From positions 48,985 through 112,984 of the forward strand of contig NZ_CAXREX010000182.1 in assembly GCF_964229645.1 (NCBI RefSeq): a stretch of 64,000 bases of DNA, written 5' to 3'. The notes beneath the pieces are model-generated. The model was not told the origin of the DNA. It ran no database searches and saw nothing but the letters and a program-made list of their open reading frames with translations. The number at the start of each line of letters is the position of its first letter. Within the stretch, counting starts at the first letter, position 1. Of the stretch, positions 26,004 to 34,143 are shown in pieces. A program made the translations under genes and the position numbers. This DNA is from Nioella sp964229645. Its GTDB lineage: Bacteria; Pseudomonadota; Alphaproteobacteria; Rhodobacterales; Rhodobacteraceae.

Positions 26004-28037
26004 ATGACAGGCACACAAGAGGAAAGCTTCGGGACCCTGCTTTCGCCGATCCGCGCGGGCCGCCGCATGTTGCGAAACCGGGTCATCATGGGATCGATGC
26101 ATACCCGGCTGGAGACCGAGCCCGACGGCATTGCCAAGCAGATCGCCTTTTACGCCGAACGGGCGCGGGGAGAGGCGGCGATTCTGGTCACGGGCGGGTT
26201 TTCCCCCAATGCCGAGGGCATATTCGATCCCGAAGGTCCGCGCATCGACGATGCGGAGAAGGCGCAGGAGCTTCGCCCGATCTGCGAGGCGGTGCAGGCC
26301 GAAGGCAGCCTGCTCTGCGCGCAGCTTCTTCATGCCGGGCGCTATGCCAAGATCGAAGGCTGTGTCGCGCCCAGTCCGATCCGGGCCCCGATCAACCGCC
26401 ATGTCCCGCGCGAAATGACGGACGCCGACATCCGCCGCACCATCGAGGATTTCGCCAAAGCCGCCGCCAATGCGCAGGCCGCGGGGTTCGATGGCGTCGA
26501 AATCATGGGCTCCGAGGGCTACCTTATCAACGAATTCACCGTCACCCATACCAACAGGCGTGACGACGACTGGGGTGGCAGCGCCGGGAACCGCCACCGC
26601 TTTCCGGTCGAGATCGTCCGCGCGGTGCGCGAACGCTGTGGGCCCGACTTTCTGGTCATCTACCGGATTTCGGCCGCCGATCTGGTCGAGGACGGCGCGC
26701 CCGCCGATGAAATCGCAGAACTGGCGCGCAAGATCGAGACCGCGGGCGCAGATATTCTGAACACCGGGATCGGCTGGCACGAGGCGCGCGTGCCGACCAT
26801 CGCCTATCCGGTTCCGCGCGGTGCCTGGCGTCAGGCGGCGGCCAACGTCAAGGCGGCGGTGTCGATCCCGGTCGTCGCCTCCAACCGGATCAACACGCCC
26901 GAGCTTGCAGAGGATATCCTTGCCTCTGGCGAGGCCGACATGATCTCGATGGCGCGGCCCTTTCTGGCCGACCCGCATTTCGTCAGGAAGACGCGCGAAG
27001 GCCGCGCCGACGAAATCAATACCTGCATTGCCTGCAATCAGGCCTGTCTGGACTTCATCTTTTCGGACCGGCCGGTCGGCTGTCTGGTCAACCCGCGGGC
27101 CGGGCGCGAAACCGAATTCCGGGATACGCCGACAGATTCTCCGCAGAAGGTCGCCGTGGTCGGCGGCGGTGCCGCTGGCATGGCCACGGCCGCCGAGGCC
27201 GCCAGGCTGGGCCATGACGTCACCCTGTTCGAAGCGCAAGACAAGCTGGGCGGTCAGTTGACGCTGGCGCGCGCGGCACCGGGCAAGGACGAATTCGACG
27301 AAACCCTGCGGTACTATTCCGGCCAGATGGAAAAGCACGGCGTCAAGCTGCGCCTGGGGCAGCGGGCCGGGCCGGACGATCTGACCGGCTTTGACCATGT
27401 GGTCATCTCCACCGGGGTCACGCCGCGCATTCCCGATCTGCCGGGCGTCGATCATCCCAGTGTGGCGACCTATGCCGAGATCCTGTCGGGCGCGCGCGCG
27501 GCGGGCGACACCGTCGCGGTGATGGGGGCAGGGGGCATCGGCCATGACGTGGCCGAGTTCCTGGTGACCGAACCGGCCGAGGCCCACGACACCGACGCAT
27601 TCTGCAAGACATGGGGCGTGGACCCGAAGTTCGCCACGTCGGGCGCTCTGGCGGGCGATCCGCTGGCCCCGAAATCATCGCGTCGCAAGGTTGTGATGCT
27701 ACAGCGAAAAACTTCGAAACCGGGCGCGGGGCTTGGCGTCTCCACGGGCTGGATCCTGCGCAACGCACTGCGCAAGCACGGAGTCGCGGCTCTGGGCGGC
27801 GTGGTCTACGAACGCATCGACGACGCGGGGCTGCATATTCTGATGGACGGAGAACCGAAGATCATTGCTGCCGATACGATCGTGCTCTGCACCGGGCAGG
27901 AACCGGAGCGCGCCCTGGCCGACGAACTTGGCGCGCGCGGCGTCACCGTCACGATGATCGGCGGGGCGAAGGAGGCCGCCGAACTCGACGCGCTGCGCGC
28001 GATCGATGAAGGGGTGCGTCTGGCGCAAAGTCTCTGA
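26004..28037 (+). CDS. FadH-like NADH:flavin oxidoreductase (2,4-dienoyl-CoA reductase type)
   Basis: A 677-residue FMN/FeS/FAD enzyme of the 2,4-dienoyl-CoA reductase/trimethylamine dehydrogenase family. Residues about 10-350 are the old-yellow-enzyme barrel. CIACNQAC followed by a further Cys at VGCLVNP (about residues 340-365) holds the 4Fe-4S cluster. VVGGGAAGMA (about 380) is the dinucleotide fold. ATG 26004 was chosen because GAGGAGG lies nine bases before it; the longer open frame would start inside the operator. It probably reduces a dienoyl- or enoyl-CoA made in the regulon. Confidence 0.9.
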   Translation: MTGTQEESFGTLLSPIRAGRRMLRNRVIMGSMHTRLETEPDGIAKQIAFYAERARGEAAILVTGGFSPNAEGIFDPEGPRIDDAEKAQELRPICEAVQAEGSLLCAQLLHAGRYAKIEGCVAPSPIRAPINRHVPREMTDADIRRTIEDFAKAAANAQAAGFDGVEIMGSEGYLINEFTVTHTNRRDDDWGGSAGNRHRFPVEIVRAVRERCGPDFLVIYRISAADLVEDGAPADEIAELARKIETAGADILNTGIGWHEARVPTIAYPVPRGAWRQAAANVKAAVSIPVVASNRINTPELAEDILASGEADMISMARPFLADPHFVRKTREGRADEINTCIACNQACLDFIFSDRPVGCLVNPRAGRETEFRDTPTDSPQKVAVVGGGAAGMATAAEAARLGHDVTLFEAQDKLGGQLTLARAAPGKDEFDETLRYYSGQMEKHGVKLRLGQRAGPDDLTGFDHVVISTGVTPRIPDLPGVDHPSVATYAEILSGARAAGDTVAVMGAGGIGHDVAEFLVTEPAEAHDTDAFCKTWGVDPKFATSGALAGDPLAPKSSRRKVVMLQRKTSKPGAGLGVSTGWILRNALRKHGVAALGGVVYERIDDAGLHILMDGEPKIIAADTIVLCTGQEPERALADELGARGVTVTMIGGAKEAAELDALRAIDEGVRLAQSL

Positions 28038-28076
28038 GGCTTCCGAGCGAGAGAGGATGCGATACCGCCCGAGGCC

Positions 28077-28244
28077 ATGCGGGCAGGGCGCGCCGATCTG
28101 TCTTCCATCTTCCGGACCCGCGCTCGGGATTGCACGGAAGCTCTGGCCCTGGAGGACGCAAGCCAGCGGTTGACCCGTGCCGAATGGACAAAGCGGGTCG
28201 ATCGACTGGCTTGGGTCTTTCTGGACACGTGCCTGAAACCTGGA
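28077..28244 (+). pseudogene. Remnant of an AMP-binding acyl-CoA synthetase N terminus
   Basis: Within a 464-base gap (28038-28501), one frame encodes about 56 residues that read like the start of an adenylate-forming CoA ligase: ALALEDASQRLTRAEWTKR, then VDRLAWVF and LKPG. The similarity stops abruptly after that and no further ligase motifs follow in any frame, so this is a truncated, decayed copy. The rest of the gap is AT-richer towards 28450 and must contain the flavodoxin promoter. Confidence 0.55.
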
Positions 28245-28501
28245 TCGCCGATGAAAATGCGCGCACTTGAGGATACGTCCGGCGAACAATGGTTGTGCGA
28301 CTGCGCTCAGAGCCCCCTTGGCAGACCCCCCGGCATCAGCGTAAACTGTTTATTTTGCAATGCCTTGCGCGCGCACGTCACAGATCGCCGATGTCGCCTC
28401 TCCAGCCTGCATACGAGGTTTCAAAACATAATCGGCTTTCTTTTTATAACCATGTCTCCTAGATCGGAATCGTGCAGAATCCAAGCAGAGGTACACCGAC
28501 C

Positions 28502-29077
28502 ATGACGAATGTCGCGATTGTCTATTACAGTGGATATGGCCACACGGAAGTTCAGGCCAAAGCCGTTGCCGAAGGCGCCAAGGGTGTCGACGGCACCGAG
28601 GTCGAATTGCTGAAATTGTCTGACGACGGAGAGCTGGATGAATCGGCCTGGGCATCGCTCGATTCTGCCGATGCCATCGTCTATGGCAGCCCGACCTACA
28701 TGGGCGGACCTGCCTGGCAGTTCAAGAAATTCGCGGATGCCAGTTCGAAGCCCTGGTTCACGCGGAACTGGAAGGACAAGATTGCCGGCGGCTTTACCAC
28801 CTCGGCCACGGTCAACGGCGACAAGTTCTCGACCATCCAGTATTTCTTCACGCTGTCGCAGCAACACGGCCAGCTCTGGTGCGGCGTCGGCCTCATGCCC
28901 GCGAACGCCAAGGCGGACGGTCCGGAAAAGCTGAACTGGACGGGCGGATATGCCGGTCTTCTGGCGATTGCGCCTTCTGACAGCGCCCCCGACGAATACC
29001 CGACGGGCGGCGATCTGGACACGGCGCGCGCCTACGGCCAGCGGCTGGTGGAAGTCGCAAACCGCTGGAACAGCTGA
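28502..29077 (+). CDS. WrbA-like flavodoxin family NAD(P)H:quinone oxidoreductase
   Basis: A 191-residue flavodoxin-fold protein. IVYYSGYGHTE (residues about 6-16) is the FMN phosphate loop and SPTYMGGPAWQFK (about 63-75) the second flavin loop, as in WrbA. The conserved aromatic block FTTSATVNGDKFSTIQ follows. Such proteins reduce quinones by two electrons. ATG 28502 was preferred on alignment grounds to an upstream in-frame start at 28472. It stands alone, convergent with the thioesterase gene; a stress or redox role is likely. Confidence 0.85.
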   Translation: MTNVAIVYYSGYGHTEVQAKAVAEGAKGVDGTEVELLKLSDDGELDESAWASLDSADAIVYGSPTYMGGPAWQFKKFADASSKPWFTRNWKDKIAGGFTTSATVNGDKFSTIQYFFTLSQQHGQLWCGVGLMPANAKADGPEKLNWTGGYAGLLAIAPSDSAPDEYPTGGDLDTARAYGQRLVEVANRWNS

Positions 29078-29171
29078 TCCGGCTTTCCTCTACCGCGTCC
29101 CGGCCGCCCGGATTTGCGGCGGCCGGTTCACACCTGTCCGCACTGGCCCCGGGCCATTGCCCCGCATCGGG

Positions 29172-29627
29172 TCATCCGGCAACGCCCGTCCGCCCCACCA
29201 ACGCCATCAGGGTGCCGGTCATCGTGGCGACAAGCTTTTCATCCTGTCCTTTCAATGCATAGGCGCGCGCTTCGCAGATCGTGAGCGTTCGGCCCGGTTT
29301 CACCACGTCGGCGACGAATCGAAACCGTTCGCCATCGGCGGGGTTGAGCAGGTTGATCTTGAACTCCACCGTCAGCACCGCCGCGTCTGCGGGCATCAGC
29401 GAAAAGGCCGCATATCCGCAGGCGCTGTCCAGCGCGGTCGACACGATTCCGGCATGCAGGAACCCGTGCTGCTGGGTCAGCGCGTCGCTATGCGCCATCT
29501 CCAGAACGATATGACCGGGCGACAGGCCGGCAATGCCGATCCCCAGCGTATGCATCACCTTCTGAAGATTGAAACTGTCGCGCACGCGCACGTCGAAGTC
29601 GGAGTTCTTCGGTTCAAATTTCGCCAT
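29172..29627 (-). CDS. PaaI-type hot-dog thioesterase
   Basis: A 151-residue hot-dog protein. HGFLHAGIVSTALDSACGYAA (residues about 53-73) corresponds to the HGG-containing catalytic helix of PaaI/YdiI thioesterases, here with HAG. It would hydrolyse aryl- or acyl-CoA thioesters to relieve CoA trapping. It follows the AraC gene by about ten bases in the operon order ligase, NmrA, AraC, thioesterase. Two more thioesterases of this fold occur at 35497 and 35930. Confidence 0.82.
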   Translation of the reverse strand: MAKFEPKNSDFDVRVRDSFNLQKVMHTLGIGIAGLSPGHIVLEMAHSDALTQQHGFLHAGIVSTALDSACGYAAFSLMPADAAVLTVEFKINLLNPADGERFRFVADVVKPGRTLTICEARAYALKGQDEKLVATMTGTLMALVGRTGVAG

Positions 29628-29636
29628 TGCGTGATT

Positions 29637-30371
29637 TCACTCCTTGCGGTCATCCATGATGACCAATCTTATCCGGTCCTTGATCTTCCCATCTTGTAAC
29701 GAAGGGCCAAAAGCGCGCGCTGTGGCCTGAAGGCGTAGCGCGCCGGGCGGTCTGTCAGCGAAGGCCCGGCAGGACGCCGACATATGCGATTGATCGTAGT
29801 AGCCCGCGTCCAGCGCCAGATCGCTTAACGGCAGGGCAGGGCCGGCGAAACGTCCAAGCAGCAGGCGAAACCGCCTGACTGCCGCAAGCCGGCGCCTTGA
29901 TACGCCGGTTTCTTCCCGTGCCCTGCGGCGTTCGGTCCGGTCGCTGAACGCCTGCGGGGGCGCAGCGAAAGTCAGCGCCCTTGCGAGACCGTCCAGCTCG
30001 GCAACAAGCGACGGCAGGCCATCATCGCTCTGCCGGACCCTTCCAAGCGCGGTGGCCAGCGGCTCCAGCGCCCCGGTCCCGGGCAAACGCTCAGGTCGCA
30101 CCGACAGCCGCAGCCCGGCCACGATTCCGCAAAAGGATGACGGGCGGGGCACGAAATCCGGGCGGGGTGGCGCAAGCGATATAAGCGTCCCGCCACAACC
30201 ACCCGCCACCGAAAGGGAGAACAGATCGGTCGCGAAACGCCCGCTGCCACGATGGCTCAATGCGCCGGTGTCGCGGAACACGAAAATATGGTCAACCTCC
30301 GTCGCAGCATCTGCTGTCGGCGTCAGTTCGAAATAGAGCGGCGCAGCCGTCAGGTCACTTGACGAAGGCAT
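29637..30371 (-). CDS. AraC family transcriptional regulator
   Basis: A 244-residue protein with a short AraC-type DNA-binding domain at the C terminus: GVSRRRLAAVRRFR (about residues 155-168), then LSDLALDAGYYDQSHMSASCRAF (two pieces of the second helix-turn-helix, about 180-205). The N-terminal half resembles the small DUF6597-like sensing domain of such regulators. ATG 30371 is inside the end of the NmrA gene (17-base overlap). Its target is unknown; the adjacent genes are the obvious candidates. Confidence 0.75.
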   Translation of the reverse strand: MPSSSDLTAAPLYFELTPTADAATEVDHIFVFRDTGALSHRGSGRFATDLFSLSVAGGCGGTLISLAPPRPDFVPRPSSFCGIVAGLRLSVRPERLPGTGALEPLATALGRVRQSDDGLPSLVAELDGLARALTFAAPPQAFSDRTERRRAREETGVSRRRLAAVRRFRLLLGRFAGPALPLSDLALDAGYYDQSHMSASCRAFADRPPGALRLQATARAFGPSLQDGKIKDRIRLVIMDDRKE

Positions 30372-31209
30372 CCCGATTCTCGGCAACGAAATCGCGCAAC
30401 CGGCGGGCCGGGCGTCCGAGCACGTCGCTGACCGTGGTCTCGATGCTCCCGAGGTAGCCCTTGGGCGCGATGGAGGCCAGTTCCACCATCGCCGCGGCGA
30501 CCTCGTCCTGCATGCCGTTTGCGACCATCGCTGCTTTGGCGTCCTCAGGCGCGAGAGGCGCAGAGGTGATGGATCGGCCTGTCACCTCGGACAGGACAGC
30601 GGCGATATCCTCGCCGGTCAGGGCTTCGGGGCCGGTCAGGCCATAGCCCTTGCCCGCGTGGCCCGCGCCGGTCAGCGCCTCGGCGGCGACATCGGCGATG
30701 TCGCGGGCGTCGATCCAGGCCACGGGTCCGCCCAGATCGTCGTAATACACCCCGTCCCTTGCGATACTGTCGGCCTGCCACAGCAGGTTCTGCATGAAAT
30801 AGGTCGGCTGGATGAAGGTCCAGTCAAGGCCGCTGTCCTTCAGCAATTCCTGGGTTTCGGAATGCCACTTGCCGAAGCTCAGCCCCGCCTTGGGCGACGC
30901 CCCAAGCCCGGTGGCCAGAACGACATGGCGAACGCCTGCGGCCTTGGCCGCCGCGATCGCATTGGCCTTCCAGCGACGCATGTCCAGATGCGCGGGTGTC
31001 ACCAGATAGATCCTGTCCGCCCCGGCGCAGGCCTGTTCCAGCGCAGCGGGGTCGGTGAAATTCGCCAGGACGGCCTCGCATCCCTTGGCCTTGAGCCTTT
31101 CGAGCTTGGCCGGATCGCTGGTGACGGCACGCACGTTCGCGCCCTTTTCCAGCAGCCTATCGACAAGGGGGGCGCCGGTGGTGCCGGTGGCTCCGAAGAC
31201 AGTAATCAT
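30355..31209 (-). CDS. NmrA-like NAD(P)-binding protein
   Basis: A 284-residue atypical short-chain dehydrogenase of the NmrA/SDR_a5 type. VFGATGTTGAPLVDRLL (residues about 4-20) is the dinucleotide-binding loop; there is no YxxxK catalytic pair. Such proteins act as quinone reductases or redox sensors. It overlaps the ligase stop by four bases (ATGA). A second NmrA-type protein with about the same length occurs at 57871-58770. Confidence 0.82.
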   Translation of the reverse strand: MITVFGATGTTGAPLVDRLLEKGANVRAVTSDPAKLERLKAKGCEAVLANFTDPAALEQACAGADRIYLVTPAHLDMRRWKANAIAAAKAAGVRHVVLATGLGASPKAGLSFGKWHSETQELLKDSGLDWTFIQPTYFMQNLLWQADSIARDGVYYDDLGGPVAWIDARDIADVAAEALTGAGHAGKGYGLTGPEALTGEDIAAVLSEVTGRSITSAPLAPEDAKAAMVANGMQDEVAAAMVELASIAPKGYLGSIETTVSDVLGRPARRLRDFVAENRDAFVK

Positions 31210-33143
31210 TCCGTTTCCTTTCCAATAGCAGCGATGGCAGCCATCGTCTCGGGATTGCTCACAGCTGACAGATCACCCGGGTCTTCGCCCAGGAAGGCCG
31301 CGCGCACGATCCGGCGCATCGTTTTCATGGTGCGGGTTTTCGGCAGCGCGTCGACAAAATGGATCTCGCGCGGGCGGAAGGGCTTGGAGACGACCTCTCC
31401 GACCCGGTCCCTGAGCCGTTCGACGAGGGCGGCGTCGGGCGACACACCCGGAGCCGCCACACAGATACAGACCACGGCCACGCCCTTGAGATCGTCGGGC
31501 GCGGCAACGGCGGCGGCATCCACCACCTGTCCCGTCCCGGTCAGGGCCGCCTCGATCTCGGGCGGGCCGATGCGTTTGCCGGCGATGTTCAGCGTGTCGT
31601 CGGATCGCCCAAGGATATACCATGTGCCGTCCGCATCGCGGCGCACCCAGTCGCCGTGCCGCCAGATGCCGGGGAAGGTGGACCAGTAGGTCTCGATATA
31701 CCGCTCGCGGTCGCCCCGGATGGCCGGGGTCAGGCCCAAGGGCGGCTGGGTCACGACCAGTTCGCCCACTTCGCCCGGCGCGGCCTCGCTGCCGTCCTCG
31801 CGCAGCACCTTCGCCCCGACACCCAGCGCCTCGGCGGAGAACCCGCCGGGCTTGATCTCGTGCAGCACGGTCGAGGTCAGGATCGCGCCGAAAAGCTCGG
31901 TCCCGCCCGAGATATTCAGCGGCACCGCGCGGCGGCGGCAGATATGGTCAAGTTGCCAGAGCCAGGCGTCATCGGTCCAGGGCTCGCCGGTCGAGCCGAC
32001 GATGCGCAGCGCCGACAGGTCATAGTCAGCCAGCGGTGCGCGATCCTGCGTCATGAACTGCCGCACCAGGGTCGGGGCGACGCCCATATGGGTCACGTTC
32101 ATATCCGAGGCGAGACGCAACAGCCGAAACGGATCGCCGGGCATCGACGGCGCGCCCTCGGCCAGCACCAGCGTCGCGCCCGACAGCAGCACCGACAAAA
32201 GGGTAAGCGGCCCCATCACCCAGCCCATGTCGGTCATCCAGAGGTGCCGGTCATCCTGTTTCATGTCGAGACACAGCAGGAAATCGGTCGTGGCCTTGGC
32301 CTGCACACCCAGATGGGTATGCACGACGCCCTTGGGCCGACCCGTCGTGCCCGAGGTATAGGCGATCAGGAAGATGTCTTCGGACGCGACGGGAACAGCC
32401 GCGAAATCCGGGCTGGCAGACCCCACGGTTTCGGTCCAGTCGAGATCGCGGGCCGGATCGGCCACGGCACCGCCGAACCGGCGCAGGCTGAACACCGTAT
32501 GAACCGAAGGCACCTCTCTCAACGCCTCGGCCAGCCTGGCCTCCATCCAGACCGGCTTGCCCCGTCTGGGGGTGGCATCCGTCGTCATCACCGCCACCGC
32601 CCCGGCATCGTTCAGACGCGACACGATGGCGGGGGGCGAGAAGCCGGAAAACAGCGGCACGGCGATGGCACCAAGCCGCGCGATGCCCAGAAGCGCGGCC
32701 TGAATCTCGGGGATCATCGGCATGTAGATACCCACCGCCTGACCCGGCCCTACCCCGCGCGCGGCAAGGGCTGACGCGACGCGCGCGGCTTCGGCGGCGA
32801 GTTCGGCATAGGTCCAGCGGCGGCGGCTTCCATCCTCGCCTACCCAGTCGATCGCGGTCTTGTCGCCCAGACCGTCCTCGATGCGGGCATCGAGACAGGT
32901 CTCCGTCAGGTTCAGGGCTGCGCCGACGGCCCATCGGATCGATTCCGGCCCATCGGACATATCCCGTAACCGCGTGTAGGGGCGATCAAACCGGATCCCG
33001 GCAAAGTCGATGATCCGGTCCCAGAACCAGTCCGGGTCGCTGTTGGCCCGGCTGGCAAGATCCTCGTAACTGTCCGTATGACAATCTTTCAGGAACGCGG
33101 CCAGTGTGCTTGAACGCCGAATGTCAGTGTCTGGTTGAAACAT
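31206..33143 (-). CDS. Acetate/acetoacetate-type AMP-forming CoA ligase
   Basis: A 645-residue adenylate-forming ligase of the acetyl/acetoacetyl-CoA synthetase size class. YTSGTTGRPKG (about residue 267), NISGGTELFG (about 405) and the hinge GRSDDTLNIAGKRIGPPE (about 525) are present. The A10 region reads LPKTRTMKTMRR, keeping the catalytic Lys although the usual Ser-Gly before it is Thr-Met. AAGGTGAGGA lies directly before the start. A terminator just upstream separates it from the BadH-like gene. It could re-activate a 3-oxoacid such as acetoacetate released by the lyase. Confidence 0.87.
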   Translation of the reverse strand: MFQPDTDIRRSSTLAAFLKDCHTDSYEDLASRANSDPDWFWDRIIDFAGIRFDRPYTRLRDMSDGPESIRWAVGAALNLTETCLDARIEDGLGDKTAIDWVGEDGSRRRWTYAELAAEAARVASALAARGVGPGQAVGIYMPMIPEIQAALLGIARLGAIAVPLFSGFSPPAIVSRLNDAGAVAVMTTDATPRRGKPVWMEARLAEALREVPSVHTVFSLRRFGGAVADPARDLDWTETVGSASPDFAAVPVASEDIFLIAYTSGTTGRPKGVVHTHLGVQAKATTDFLLCLDMKQDDRHLWMTDMGWVMGPLTLLSVLLSGATLVLAEGAPSMPGDPFRLLRLASDMNVTHMGVAPTLVRQFMTQDRAPLADYDLSALRIVGSTGEPWTDDAWLWQLDHICRRRAVPLNISGGTELFGAILTSTVLHEIKPGGFSAEALGVGAKVLREDGSEAAPGEVGELVVTQPPLGLTPAIRGDRERYIETYWSTFPGIWRHGDWVRRDADGTWYILGRSDDTLNIAGKRIGPPEIEAALTGTGQVVDAAAVAAPDDLKGVAVVCICVAAPGVSPDAALVERLRDRVGEVVSKPFRPREIHFVDALPKTRTMKTMRRIVRAAFLGEDPGDLSAVSNPETMAAIAAIGKETE

Positions 33144-33163
33144 TCCTCACCTTTCTTCACCGC

Positions 33164-33190
33164 AAAAAAGGCCGCACCATGGGCACGGCC
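33164..33190 (-). terminator. Rho-independent terminator after the BadH-like gene
   Basis: On the minus strand GGCCG and CGGCC close a stem with two wobble pairs and a CAT loop (33170-33190), followed directly by six T (33164-33169). It lies between the SDR gene and the CoA-ligase gene and separates the operator-controlled gene from the ligase cluster. Confidence 0.7.
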
Positions 33191-33255
33191 AGTCAGGGAG
33201 GTAACTTCTGGCCGGCCTGGCGGCGGCGCCTTGTGACAGACGCGGCCCCCAGCGG

Positions 33256-34017
33256 TCAACCGTGCATCGACAGGCCACCCGAAACCGAAATGACCTGGCC
33301 GGTGATGAACCCGGCGTCGTCGGAGGACAGGAAGCAGATGATGCCGGGATAGTCCGTAGGCTGTGCCAGGCGCTTCATCGGGATGGCCCGCTTGAGGCCC
33401 TCGGCGATCTTTTCACCGGCCTCGCCCTGGGCCACCTGGGCAAACAGCGGCGTATCGGTCGGTCCGGGCGCCACAGCGTTCAACTGAACGCCCTTGCGCG
33501 CCAGTTCCCGCGCCACGGTCTTGGTGAACGAGATGATGCCGCCCTTGCAGGCCGAATAGACCGCTTCGCCGGATGAGCCGACACGCCCGGCATCGGAGGC
33601 GATGTTGACCACCCGGCCGCCACCGTTCTCGACCATGCCCGGAAGCACCGCGTGATGCATGTTCAGCGGGCCGTAAAGGTTGATGTCGATGACCTTTTTC
33701 CACAGGTCGGCATCGGTATCGAGGAACGGCCTGATCTCGTCCCAGCCGGCATTGTTCACCAGCACGTCGACCGGACCCCCGGCCTCGAACGCGGCGACCG
33801 CCTTGTCGACCTGGGCACGGTCGGTGATGTCCACCTTGAAGGCCTGCGCCTTGCCGCCGGCCTCGGTGATAAGGCGAACCGTTTCCTTCGCCCCGTCTTC
33901 GCTCATGTCAAAGATCGCAACCTCGGCGCCTTCTTCGCCGAACCGTTCGCAAACCGCGCGCCCGATGCCGCTGCCGCCGCCGGTCACGATTACGCGTTTT
34001 CCACTCAACCCTCGCAT
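33256..34017 (-). CDS. BadH-like 2-hydroxycyclohexanecarboxyl-CoA dehydrogenase family SDR
   Basis: A 253-residue short-chain dehydrogenase with GGGSGIG, NNAGWD, NIASDAGRVGSSGEAVYSACK (Ser and YxxxK intact) and the ending SSDDAGFITGQVISVSGG. The MHHAVLPGMV and NIASDA-RVGSSGEAVY blocks match, from memory, BadH of Rhodopseudomonas palustris, which oxidises the ring hydroxyl of 2-hydroxycyclohexanecarboxyl-CoA. GAGGAGG eight bases before ATG 34017 sets the start. It is transcribed from the operator region divergently to the tandem TetR gene and followed by a terminator, so it is monocistronic. The alicyclic substrate is an inference. Confidence 0.85.
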   Translation of the reverse strand: MRGLSGKRVIVTGGGSGIGRAVCERFGEEGAEVAIFDMSEDGAKETVRLITEAGGKAQAFKVDITDRAQVDKAVAAFEAGGPVDVLVNNAGWDEIRPFLDTDADLWKKVIDINLYGPLNMHHAVLPGMVENGGGRVVNIASDAGRVGSSGEAVYSACKGGIISFTKTVARELARKGVQLNAVAPGPTDTPLFAQVAQGEAGEKIAEGLKRAIPMKRLAQPTDYPGIICFLSSDDAGFITGQVISVSGGLSMHG

Positions 34018-34083
34018 ATGGAGGTCCTCCTCTTCCGCTATCATCCTGGCAAAGAACTTGATTCGACGCCTTCAATGGCATAT

Positions 34084-34099
34084 TCTAACATTTGTTAGA
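34084..34099. promoter_or_regulatory. 16-bp operator, copy 2
   Basis: TCTAACATTTGTTAGA, a perfect inverted repeat, lies between the BadH-like gene and the tandem TetR gene. On the minus strand it overlaps -10 TAGAAT (34082-34087), with TTGCAT (34104-34109) as -35. It probably mediates autoregulation of the TetR gene. Confidence 0.7.
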
Positions 34100-34143
34100 T
34101 TTAATGCAATGGACAGTCTCGGTGCTGACAAGTATCGAAATTC

